From NCBI GenBank assembly GCA_017302105.1, contig JAFLCS010000002.1, forward strand, positions 313,001-377,000: DNA of 64,000 nt, given 5' to 3'. Positions 19,270 to 26,985 of this stretch are shown here, piece by piece. The stretch comes from Caulobacterales bacterium. Its GTDB lineage: Bacteria > Pseudomonadota > Alphaproteobacteria > Caulobacterales > Caulobacteraceae. Positions within the stretch are counted from its first letter, which is position 1. Each line of letters starts with the position of its first letter. The notes beneath the pieces were generated by a model. The model was not told the origin of the DNA and did not search any database. It worked only from the letters and a program-made list of their open reading frames with translations. The translations under genes were made by a program, and so were the position numbers.

Positions 19270-20040
19270 ATGGCCCGCGTTCGACTGTCCTGCTGCATCA
19301 TCGCCTTCAACGAGGCGGACCGGCTGACGCGTTGTATTGAGGCGATCCGCGGGATCGCCGATGAGATTGTCGTGGTGGATTCCGGCTCGACCGACGGAAC
19401 GGTTGATCTGGCGCGATCCCTGGGGGCCCAGGTGTTTCACCGTGACTGGGACGGCTATGGCCCGCAGAAGCGGTTTGCCGAGGACTGCGCATCCTACGAC
19501 TGGATTCTGAACCTCGATGCCGATGAGGTGGTGACCCCGACGTTGGCCGGCGAGATCAGGACATTGCTTTCGATCTCCCAGCCCCCCTTGCCGGCCTACC
19601 GGATCCGAATGCCGACGGTCTTTCCTGGGGCGACCAGGCCGCGCCTCTGGGCCGAGAGTCACAACTACGTGCGGCTGTATGATCGCCGGCGGGTCCGGTT
19701 CCGGGACAGTCTGGTGCACGATACGGTCGACACAAAACACGAGCCGGTCGGCCAGCTCGAGCACATTGCCCTTCATTATTCGAATCGGTCGATCGCGCAC
19801 GTCCGACAGAAGCTGGATCGCTACACCCAGCTCCAGGCCAAAGAACTGAGAAAATCGCCGGCGGCGGTCTGGTTGCGACTACCGTTTGAATATCCGCTGG
19901 TCTTCTTCAGATACTATATCCTGCGGCGCAATTTCACCGGTGGTGCCTTTGGATTCCAGTCCAGCCACATCGCCGCGGAGATGCGGGTAAAGCGGCTGTT
20001 GCGGATTCTCGAGGCTCAGCGCCAGGCGGGGCGGACATGA
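19270..20040 (+). CDS. Glycosyltransferase family 2, LPS core type (WaaE/KdtX-like)
   Basis: A 256-residue GT-A enzyme with the nucleotide-sugar site VVVDSGSTDGTVDLA and the DXD-type LDADEV. The WDGYGPQKRFAEDCASYDW segment is typical of the WaaE/KdtX branch, which adds a sugar to the inner core heptose or KDO. The C-terminal half has helices and an aromatic stretch (FRYYILRRNFTGGAFGFQ) that may sit on the membrane surface. It lies 8 bases after kdsA and overlaps the next glycosyltransferase by 4 bases. The exact donor and acceptor cannot be read from sequence. Confidence 0.88.
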   Translation: MARVRLSCCIIAFNEADRLTRCIEAIRGIADEIVVVDSGSTDGTVDLARSLGAQVFHRDWDGYGPQKRFAEDCASYDWILNLDADEVVTPTLAGEIRTLLSISQPPLPAYRIRMPTVFPGATRPRLWAESHNYVRLYDRRRVRFRDSLVHDTVDTKHEPVGQLEHIALHYSNRSIAHVRQKLDRYTQLQAKELRKSPAAVWLRLPFEYPLVFFRYYILRRNFTGGAFGFQSSHIAAEMRVKRLLRILEAQRQAGRT

Positions 20041-20765
20041 GCGGCGACGTCACCCTCGTCTTGACCTCGTGCGGCCGGTTCGATCTGCTGGAACAGACGC
20101 TGGAGAGCCTGGAGGCTGCCGAGCCGGACGGCTTCGCTCATCGGATCATCATCGAGGACTCGGCCGATGAAGTGATGGCGGCGAAGATTCGCGCCCGCTT
20201 CCCGGCCTATGAGCTGATCTTCAACCAGCCAAATCTCGGTCAGATGCAATCGATCGACCGGGCCTATGCGGCGGTGCGGACAGCCTACGTCTTTCATTGC
20301 GAGGATGACTGGCGATTTGAACCGGCTCCGTTCCTGGACACCTGCCGCCAGATCCTGGTCGACCATCCCGAGGTCAGTGTCGCCTGCGTTCGCAAGCCGC
20401 AGGAGCTGCATCCGAGGTTTCAGGCCCGCCTGACCGCCGTCAGCGACGGTGTGGCCATCATGCCTCCCGAGGCGCATCCGGAGTGGTTTGGCTATTCCTT
20501 CAATCCCAGCCTGGTGCGACTGGACACCTGGCAGCGATACGGCCCGTTCGCCGAACATGGCTCGGAGGAGGTGCTGTCCTATCGCCTCAAGCGGGACGGC
20601 TTCACCCTGGCGTTTCTCGTTCCGGGCTCAGCGGTTCATATCGGTGGCGACGCCCATGTCGAGGATCCTTTCCGCAAGGCGCGTGCCCGAGGCTTTCTGC
20701 CCAAGCTCATGCGCTCCATCGACAAGCGGGTGACGCGGTTGAAGCGCCGTTTGGGAGCCGACTGA
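20037..20765 (+). CDS. Glycosyltransferase, GT2-like
   Basis: The 242-residue protein starts with VTLVLTSCGRFDLLEQTL, the first strand and helix of a GT-A fold, followed by NLGQMQSIDRAY and the metal-binding HCEDDWRF. No membrane segments are seen. Translationally coupled to the previous glycosyltransferase (ATGA overlap) and one base before the acyltransferase, so it probably extends the LPS core or another envelope glycan. The sugar is unknown. Confidence 0.82.
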   Translation: MSGDVTLVLTSCGRFDLLEQTLESLEAAEPDGFAHRIIIEDSADEVMAAKIRARFPAYELIFNQPNLGQMQSIDRAYAAVRTAYVFHCEDDWRFEPAPFLDTCRQILVDHPEVSVACVRKPQELHPRFQARLTAVSDGVAIMPPEAHPEWFGYSFNPSLVRLDTWQRYGPFAEHGSEEVLSYRLKRDGFTLAFLVPGSAVHIGGDAHVEDPFRKARARGFLPKLMRSIDKRVTRLKRRLGAD

Positions 20766-20766
20766 G

Positions 20767-22821
20767 ATGTCGCGCGAAAACCCGACCTTGGGCGAGCGGG
20801 TTGCCTGGCGGTTCGAGGCGCTGGCCTATGATCTGGTGGTTATGCTGTTGCGCGCGTTGCCGGTGGACTGGGCGTCGGCGTTCGGGGGCTGGCTGTTCCG
20901 AACGCTGGGGTCGCTGACGCCGGTGAACCGGACCGCTTCCGACAACCTCAGGCTGGCGTTTCCCGATCTGGATGAGCGCGAGCACGCGCGCCTGCTCAAG
21001 GCCCAGTGGGACAATGTGGGGCGGGCCTTTGCCGAGTTTCCCCTGATGGATCGCATCCGGCCGGCGACGGGCCGTGTCGAGGTGGTCAACGCCGAGCGAT
21101 TGGCCGAAATCCGTGACCGCGGCGAGCCCGTCGTCTTCATCTCGGGGCATTTCGCCAACTGGGAGGTGATGCCCGCCACCATCGTGGAGTCAGGCGTTAC
21201 CTGCCTGATGACCTATCGGGCGATGAACAATCCGCTGATCGACAAGCGGGTGAAGGAAGGCCGCGCGGCCTACGGGGTCGAGCTGTTCGCGCCCAAGGGA
21301 GAGGCGACGCGCGATCTGATGTCGGCCCTGACGCGAGGCGAATCCGTCGCCCTGATGAACGACCAGAAGTTCAATGCCGGCCTCGCGCTACCCTTCTTCG
21401 GCCATGCCGCGCATACGGCCCCTGGGCCGAGCCGGCTGGCCTTGAAATACGATGCGCCGCTCCAGACGATGAGTGTCGAACGGACGAAGGGTGCGCGCTA
21501 TCGCGTGATCGTCCACGACCCCATCTACCTGGACCAGACCGGCGATCGTGCTCGCGACATCGAAACGGCGGTGCGACGCGTCAATGCGTGGGTGGAAGAG
21601 CGCGTTCGAGAGCGGCCCGAGGAATGGTTCTGGGTCCATAGGCGCTGGCCCAAGGAAACCTATGCCGCCCTTCGTGAAGCTGATCGGGTCAAGGCGCGAC
21701 GGCATTTGACCAGTCGACGGATCGGTTGGGCGCTGGCGGCGGCAATGGTCTTCCTGGTGGCCGCTGCCTTCGCCTGGCGCGAGGACATTCTGCAAACGGA
21801 TCTCGACCCGAAGATTCCGTTCCAGACCTATGTGCCGCCGCCGGCCCCCGACTATGCCAGTCCGGCGTCCTGGGCCCTGGCCGGTGAGGCGACGACGCCG
21901 GCCGGCCCGGCCGATATCTTCTTCGTGCATCCGACGACGTTCGACGGCGGGGCCGACTGGCTCGGCCCTATCGACGACCCGCAATCGAGCGACCTGTTAC
22001 GCCGGGTCATGTTGCCGAACTATGCCGGACCCTTCGCCCGAGCGGGCAGAATTTACGCGCCGCGTTATCGGCAATCCAGCCTCTATACCCAACTGACACT
22101 TCGCGATGATGCCCGCGATGCCCGGGCCTTTGTCTATCGCGACGTGCGGGCCGCCTTCGATTGGTACCGCCAGTCCTGGGATCAGGGCCGTCCGCTGATC
22201 CTGGCGGGGACCGGACAGGGGGCGGAACTAGTTGCGCGCCTGGCTGACGATGTCCTGCGTGAGGAGCCAGGCCTGCGGACTCGGCTCGTCGCGGTCTATG
22301 TCGTCGATGCCATCGTTCCCGAAGACGAACACCAGGCGACAGACCTGCTGCCGGCCTGTCAGGCGCGCGATCAGGCCGGTTGCATGGTCGCCTTCGCCCA
22401 GGTGCGCGAAGGCACCGACGACGTCGCCCGCCGGCGCGTGGACCGCGCTCAGGTCTGGACGGCTCGCGGCACCCTGACCGGCCTGGAGGGACGTCTTCCC
22501 CTGTGCGTCAATCCGGTTCTGGGAGCCGCCACGCAGGTTCTGGTGCCAGACCACCTCAGCCTTGGGGCCGCCAATGCCAGTGGACTGGAGTGGGGTGCGC
22601 GCCCGCCGTTCATCGCCCGGCAGGTCGAGACACAATGTGTCGACGGCATCTTGAGGCACTCCTTGCCGCGATCGCCGTCCCTTCGCCCGAGTGGCTCCTG
22701 GGCAGATCGGCGTAAGTCGCCGCCCTACAATCTGTTCTATGCCGACATTGAGGCCGATGCCCTGGCTCGCATTGCCGCTCTGGCCCAGCGAGGCGGTGCC
22801 GGCCTTGCCCACAGCGACTGA
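20767..22821 (+). CDS. LpxL/HtrB-like lipid A acyltransferase fused to a DUF3089 alpha/beta-hydrolase-like domain
   Basis: One uninterrupted frame of 684 residues encodes two domains. Residues 1-305 are an LpxL/LpxM-type acyltransferase: N-terminal hydrophobic helix, the HX4E catalytic motif as H128-FANW-E133 in ISGHFANWEV, and the end EEWFWVHRRWPKE. Residues 319-337 form a second membrane helix, followed by a DUF3089 region (FFVHPTTFDGGADWLGP ... YNLFYADIEADALARI). In DUF3089 the nucleophile elbow is usually GHSQG; here it is GTGQG (481-485), so the serine is missing. The acyltransferase should acylate lipid A at the inner membrane; the tail would face the periplasm and may be non-catalytic. 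No strong ribosome site is seen at the junction; a TTG at about 21708 is a weak alternative start. Confidence 0.85.
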   Translation: MSRENPTLGERVAWRFEALAYDLVVMLLRALPVDWASAFGGWLFRTLGSLTPVNRTASDNLRLAFPDLDEREHARLLKAQWDNVGRAFAEFPLMDRIRPATGRVEVVNAERLAEIRDRGEPVVFISGHFANWEVMPATIVESGVTCLMTYRAMNNPLIDKRVKEGRAAYGVELFAPKGEATRDLMSALTRGESVALMNDQKFNAGLALPFFGHAAHTAPGPSRLALKYDAPLQTMSVERTKGARYRVIVHDPIYLDQTGDRARDIETAVRRVNAWVEERVRERPEEWFWVHRRWPKETYAALREADRVKARRHLTSRRIGWALAAAMVFLVAAAFAWREDILQTDLDPKIPFQTYVPPPAPDYASPASWALAGEATTPAGPADIFFVHPTTFDGGADWLGPIDDPQSSDLLRRVMLPNYAGPFARAGRIYAPRYRQSSLYTQLTLRDDARDARAFVYRDVRAAFDWYRQSWDQGRPLILAGTGQGAELVARLADDVLREEPGLRTRLVAVYVVDAIVPEDEHQATDLLPACQARDQAGCMVAFAQVREGTDDVARRRVDRAQVWTARGTLTGLEGRLPLCVNPVLGAATQVLVPDHLSLGAANASGLEWGARPPFIARQVETQCVDGILRHSLPRSPSLRPSGSWADRRKSPPYNLFYADIEADALARIAALAQRGGAGLAHSD

Positions 22822-22841
22822 GCCTCGGATAAAGCCAGGGT

Positions 22842-23783
22842 ATGAGTTTGATCCCCGTCATCATCGACTGTGACCCTGGCGTTGACGACGCCGTGGCCCT
22901 GTTCCTGGCGTTTGCTTCGCCAGAGCTGGATATCCGCGCGATTACGACCGTCGGCGGCAACGTCCCGGCTGACAAGACCGCCCGCAATGGACGATTGCTG
23001 CGGCATCTGGCTGGTCGGGGATCGCGGCCGCCTGTCCATGCGGGTGCGGCCCGGCCCCTGCATCGGCATCTCGATATCGCGGACCATTTTCACGGGATTG
23101 ACGGCCTCGGCACGCTGGAGCCGTTCGAGCCGGAGAATCCGCTGGCCGAGGGGACCTCGGCGCAGGCCATCGTCCACCACGTCATGACATCGGAGCCGGG
23201 GACGATCACCCTGGCTGTGACCGGGCCGATGACCAATGTCGCCCTGGCCCTGCGGCAGGAGCCGGCGGTGGCCGGTCGGCTCAAGCGGATCGTCGCCATG
23301 GGCGGATCGCGCACGGAGGGCGGCAACATCACCGCCAGCGCCGAGTACAACATCTGGGCGGACCCCGAGGCGGCGCACGAGGTTCTGACGGCCGCGGTCG
23401 AGGTGGTGATGATGGGCCTGGACGTGACACACCAGGTCAGGACGCCGGATGCGGTCATCGAGACGATCCGAGCGATAGGCTCGCCGGCGGCATCGGCGTG
23501 TGCCGCCATGCTGGACTACGGCCAGTACACAGCGCGCAAATGGGCTGAGGGTCAGGAAGGTCCGATGCACGATCCGTGTGTGATCGCCTATATCCTCAAG
23601 CCGGAGTTGTTTGAGTTGCGGGCCTGCGCGATTCAGGTGGAAACAGTCTCCGAGCTGACGCGCGGACATACCCAGGTAGAGTTTCGCGTCCCGGCGGAGC
23701 AAGCCCGCCACCATTGGGGCGTTCGCGCGGACCGGGACGGCGTCTTCGATCTCATCGTTCAGTCGCTTCGGCGGACGGCATGA
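22842..23783 (+). CDS. Inosine-uridine preferring nucleoside hydrolase
   Basis: Hydrolyses the N-glycosidic bond of ribonucleosides to base plus ribose. The calcium-binding signature IIDCDPGVDDAVAL is at the N-terminus; later landmarks are TLAVTGPMTNVALAL, AMGGSRTEGGN, EYNIWADPEAAH, VVMMGLDVTHQV and MHDPCVIAYIL. The length of 313 residues is normal and there is no signal peptide, so it is cytosolic. The stop overlaps the ribokinase start by 4 bases; together they would turn nucleosides into ribose 5-phosphate, a coherent salvage pair. Confidence 0.94.
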   Translation: MSLIPVIIDCDPGVDDAVALFLAFASPELDIRAITTVGGNVPADKTARNGRLLRHLAGRGSRPPVHAGAARPLHRHLDIADHFHGIDGLGTLEPFEPENPLAEGTSAQAIVHHVMTSEPGTITLAVTGPMTNVALALRQEPAVAGRLKRIVAMGGSRTEGGNITASAEYNIWADPEAAHEVLTAAVEVVMMGLDVTHQVRTPDAVIETIRAIGSPAASACAAMLDYGQYTARKWAEGQEGPMHDPCVIAYILKPELFELRACAIQVETVSELTRGHTQVEFRVPAEQARHHWGVRADRDGVFDLIVQSLRRTA

Positions 23784-24625
23784 AGATCGCGGTCCTGGGT
23801 TCGATCAATCTTGATCTCGTGGCCAGTGGAGCTCCGCTACCACGCGCCGGCGAGACGGTGTCGGGCGCGTGCCTGGACCGCCATCCTGGTGGCAAGGGGG
23901 CGAACCAGGCCTTCGCGGCGGCACGATTGGGGGGCGACGTCGCTCTGTTCGGGCGAACGGGGGCAGACGGCATGGCGGACGAATCCCTGTCTCTGTTGCG
24001 ATCGCTTGGAGCCGACCTGCGTGGCGTTGTCGCCGATCCTGATCTGGCTACGGGCGTCGCCCTGATCGCGGTGTCTCCTGAGGGCGAGAACCAGATCACC
24101 GTCTGTTCGGGAGCCAATGCGGCGGTGATACCGCCCCCTCTGATCGGGGCGGACGCTCTGATCTGTCAGTTGGAGATTCCGGTCGCGACCGTCGCGGCCG
24201 CTTTCGACGCCTTCGCAGGCTTTGCTGTCGCCAATCTGGCTCCGGCGGTACCGGTGCCGGAGGCCCTGCTGGCGCGCGCGGACCTGCTCGTCGTCAATGA
24301 GCCCGAGGCGGCATTCTACGGCCAGGCGCTGTTGCGGTCGCCCGGTCTGGTTGCCATCACGCTCGGTGCCCGCGGTGCAGAGCTCTGGAAAATGGGTCGG
24401 AAGATCGCCGAGGCCTCGCCACCTTCTGTGGCCGTCGTCGATACAACGGGGGCCGGTGATGTGTTCGTCGCGGCTTTGACCGTGGCCCTGGTCGATGGGA
24501 TGACGCCACAGGCTGCACTGGACTTTGCCTGCGCGGCCGGGGCCTTGGCCACCACCCGTGCGGGGGCCCAGCCGTCGGCACCGTCGCGCGCGGAGGTGAA
24601 TGCTGTGCTGGAGGATAGAAGATGA
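23780..24625 (+). CDS. rbsK: Ribokinase (PfkB family)
   Basis: Phosphorylates ribose to ribose 5-phosphate. The start ATG 23780 (MKIAVLGSINLDLV) overlaps the nucleoside hydrolase stop (ATGA); the open frame upstream of it is a shadow. The 281-residue protein has the sugar-binding GGKGANQAFAAARLGG and the anion-hole/catalytic base motif DTTGAGDVFVAALTV. It is slightly shorter than E. coli RbsK (309) but keeps both PfkB signatures. It overlaps the oxygenase gene that follows by 4 bases. Confidence 0.92.
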   Translation: MKIAVLGSINLDLVASGAPLPRAGETVSGACLDRHPGGKGANQAFAAARLGGDVALFGRTGADGMADESLSLLRSLGADLRGVVADPDLATGVALIAVSPEGENQITVCSGANAAVIPPPLIGADALICQLEIPVATVAAAFDAFAGFAVANLAPAVPVPEALLARADLLVVNEPEAAFYGQALLRSPGLVAITLGARGAELWKMGRKIAEASPPSVAVVDTTGAGDVFVAALTVALVDGMTPQAALDFACAAGALATTRAGAQPSAPSRAEVNAVLEDRR

Positions 24626-25551
24626 CACGTGCCGTTCCCGAGCTGAGTCTGGCTGAGTTCAACGAAGGGTCGGCGTCGGCGCGCGCCGCCTTCTCCGCCG
24701 AGCTGATGCGTGGACTGCAGGACTATGGCTTCGTGGTCCTGCGCGACCACGGCGTTCCAGCATCTCTGCTGGAGGCGGCCTATGCGTCGAGCGAGGCCGT
24801 ATTTGCTCTGCCGGCGGCGACCAAGCGCACCTATGCGGCCGGAATGCGGGGCTACACGCCCTTCGGGGTCGAACACGCCAAGGATTCCGGTCAGCCAGAT
24901 CTGAAGGAGTTCTGGCAGGTCGGCCATGATTCCGGGGCGGACCCTACCGGAACGGAAGGCTTTGAGGACAATGTCTGGCCTTCCGAGGTTCCAGAGTTCC
25001 AGACCACGATCAGTGCGTTGTTCGATCGGCTGAACAATACGGGCATGGTTGTGCTGCAGGCGCTCGCGCCAGAGCTGGGGCTCACGACGCACTGGTTTGA
25101 CGACAAGGTGCGTTGGGGGACGTCCCTGCTACGGATCTTGCACTATCCGCCGGTGTCCTCAGACACGCCCGATGGGGCGGTGCGCTCGGCGGCGCATGAG
25201 GACATTAACTTCCTGACGCTGATGCCGGCGGCCCGTGGAGCGGGGCTGGAGTTGCTGGATCGCGACGGTTCGTGGCTTCCGATTCAGGCGGATTCCTCGA
25301 CCCTGATCGTCGACAGTGGGGACATGATGGCGCGCCTGACCAATGGCGTCATTCCGGCCACGACCCATCGCGTGGTCAATCCAAGCGGGCCCAACGTCAG
25401 CCGCTATTCGATACCGTTCTTCATGCACCCGACCCTGGCGACGTCGCTGGATGTCCTGCCCTCGTGCCGGAGCCACGCGCCGGTTCCGTCGCCCATCACG
25501 GCCGGAGAGCTGCTTGATGAGCGGCTACGCGCCATCGGTTTGCGCAAATAG
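24622..25551 (+). CDS. Isopenicillin N synthase-like 2-oxoglutarate/Fe(II) oxygenase
   Basis: The 309-residue protein has the DIOX_N-type start (ELMRGLQDYGFVVLRDHGV) and a 2OG-Fe(II) core. The iron ligands are visible as H-E-D in AAHEDINFLTLMP and the distal His in TTHRVVNP, and the 2-oxoglutarate salt bridge as R-Y-S in VSRYSIPFFMHP. Such enzymes oxidise small molecules; in bacteria of this type the substrate is unknown, and ethylene-forming or penicillin-type chemistry should not be assumed. It is translationally coupled to ribokinase. Confidence 0.88.
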   Translation: MTRAVPELSLAEFNEGSASARAAFSAELMRGLQDYGFVVLRDHGVPASLLEAAYASSEAVFALPAATKRTYAAGMRGYTPFGVEHAKDSGQPDLKEFWQVGHDSGADPTGTEGFEDNVWPSEVPEFQTTISALFDRLNNTGMVVLQALAPELGLTTHWFDDKVRWGTSLLRILHYPPVSSDTPDGAVRSAAHEDINFLTLMPAARGAGLELLDRDGSWLPIQADSSTLIVDSGDMMARLTNGVIPATTHRVVNPSGPNVSRYSIPFFMHPTLATSLDVLPSCRSHAPVPSPITAGELLDERLRAIGLRK

Positions 25552-26782
25552 CGGGACGGACTTGAGCTATGCAGACCTGACCTGGGAAGACCCCAATCCG
25601 GTCAAACGATGGCTGCAGCGAAGGCGCGTGGCCGACGCGCTCTCGCAGGTCCCGGCGGGTACGACCGTATCGCTATTCATCGATTACGGTGGTGGGGACG
25701 GCTTTCTGGCGGCCCGGGCCCTCGAACGCTGGCCGCAGGCCAGGGCGATCGTCTTCGAGCCCTACCTGGAGTTTGCCGAGGCGGCGCGCCGCCGGCTGGC
25801 CCCTTGGCCCGGCGCGACGGTGGTGGCGCGTGCCCGTGACCTGCCCACGGGTGCCGACGTCGTCTTCTGCACGGAGGTCTTCGAGCACCTGCCGGAGGCC
25901 GAAAGCGACCAGGCGATCCGGGAGATTGATCGGGTTCTCAAGGTTGGTGGCCTGATGATCGTCGGTGTTCCGGTCGAGATCGGCCTGCCGGCCCTTGTGA
26001 AGGGCCTCTTCCGTCGGGCACGTCGCCCGGATGCCTATGACGGTGATCTGTCCCGGATCTGGAAGGCGGCCCTGGGTCGTCCGGCAGCGGATCGCCCGCT
26101 TGAGCGAATGGGCGAGATGCTGCGCTACCATTCCTTTCATCTCGGATTTGATTTTCGCCGGCTGCGCGCGCGGCTGGAGGCTCGGTCGGGTGTGGCCCGC
26201 CTGGTCGGCAGCCCCTTCGCCGCCGCACCGGTCCTGCTGAGCAGCGAAGCCTATATGACCCTGACCAAGCCGGAGGTTCCCCACATGGCGCACGTGGCGA
26301 GAGATGACAGACCCACCGACAAGGCTGAACGCTATCGCGAGGTCATTGACGAGATCCAGGCCGTCCTGGCCGGAGAGCACAACCGGATCGCCCGCATGGC
26401 CACAGTGGCCTCAATGCTGGCGGACGCGTTCCCTGCCTTCATCTGGACCGGCTTCTATCTGGTGGATGAGAACAGGCCGGACGAACTGGTGGTCGGGCCG
26501 TATCAGGGCAAGCTGGGCTGCCTTCGGATTGCGTTTGGCAGGGGTGTTTGTGGCACGGCCGCCCAGACCCGACAGACTCAGGTCATCGAGGACGTTCACG
26601 CCTTCGCCGGACACATCGCCTGCGACAGTCGCTCGAGGTCGGAGATTGTCGTTCCAGTCCTGGGGGCCGATGCGCAACTGATCGCGGTGCTGGACATCGA
26701 TTCGGCGGACCACGCGACCTTCGACGCGGTGGACGCCCAGTCGCTCGAGCGCCTCGTCCAAGCCGTATTTCAGGACCTCTGA
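25517..26782 (+). CDS. SAM-dependent methyltransferase joined in frame to free-methionine-R-sulfoxide reductase (GAF)
   Basis: A single frame of about 421 residues with no stop between two recognisable parts. The first 250 residues are a class I methyltransferase: SLFIDYGGGDGFLAARAL (motif I), AIVFEPY, DVVFCTEVFEHLPEAE and VLKVGGLMIVGVPVE. The last 165 residues match fRMsr (YebR/MsrC), a GAF-domain enzyme that reduces free methionine R-sulfoxide: AFIWTGFYLVDE, the cysteines in KLGCLRIAFGRGVCGTAA and the third Cys in HIACDSRSRSEIVVPV. ATG 25517 has GGAGA 8 bases upstream; TTG 25562, just after the oxygenase stop, is the alternative. A second ATG at 26285 with its own strong ribosome site could make fRMsr alone. 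Confidence 0.82.
   Translation: MSGYAPSVCANSGTDLSYADLTWEDPNPVKRWLQRRRVADALSQVPAGTTVSLFIDYGGGDGFLAARALERWPQARAIVFEPYLEFAEAARRRLAPWPGATVVARARDLPTGADVVFCTEVFEHLPEAESDQAIREIDRVLKVGGLMIVGVPVEIGLPALVKGLFRRARRPDAYDGDLSRIWKAALGRPAADRPLERMGEMLRYHSFHLGFDFRRLRARLEARSGVARLVGSPFAAAPVLLSSEAYMTLTKPEVPHMAHVARDDRPTDKAERYREVIDEIQAVLAGEHNRIARMATVASMLADAFPAFIWTGFYLVDENRPDELVVGPYQGKLGCLRIAFGRGVCGTAAQTRQTQVIEDVHAFAGHIACDSRSRSEIVVPVLGADAQLIAVLDIDSADHATFDAVDAQSLERLVQAVFQDL
26272..26287 (+). promoter_or_regulatory. Internal ribosome binding site and start for stand-alone fRMsr
   Basis: GGAGG at 26272-26276 lies 8 bases before ATG 26285, which would start MAHVARDDRPTDKAERYREV, close to the expected N-terminus of a free-methionine sulfoxide reductase of about 165 residues. 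It is in the same frame as the upstream methyltransferase, so fused and separate products are both possible. Confidence 0.6.
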
Positions 26783-26805
26783 CGAGGCAAGGGCGGGCAG
26801 GGCGG

Positions 26806-26880
26806 GGCGGCAAAAAGCGCCGAGGCCGGACAATTCTGACCTCCTAACGCCACATTAATATCAATAAAAACAATCAAATC
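26806..26880 (+). promoter_or_regulatory. Possible enhancer and bending region of the hook operon promoter
   Basis: An imperfect palindrome CGGCAAAAAGCGCCG at 26808-26822 lies about 75-90 bases upstream of the sigma-54 -24 element, where a FlbD-type activator (ftr site) would bind in Caulobacter. Between it and the promoter is an AT-rich tract (26853-26880) with two ATCAA cores where IHF is expected, although neither fully matches the IHF consensus. Position and class II/III flagellar logic are the only support. Confidence 0.35.
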
Positions 26881-26894
26881 GCGACGATTTGCGA

Positions 26895-26910
26895 TGGCCC
26901 ACGGCTTGCT
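26895..26910 (+). promoter_or_regulatory. Sigma-54 promoter of the fliK-flgD-flgE operon
   Basis: TGGCCCACGGCTTGCT matches the sigma-54 consensus TGGCAC-N5-TTGCW: GG at 26896-26897 and GC at 26908-26909 with exactly 10 bases between them. Transcription would start near 26921, giving a 65-base leader before fliK. Hook genes in Caulobacter are known to be sigma-54 dependent, so context and sequence agree. Confidence 0.82.
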
Positions 26911-26985
26911 TGGAACTGACTGAATAGCCCCTGCGCCGAACGCGCTCCTTACATATGGCCCTGCGATGGGCCGTCGATCGCGTTC

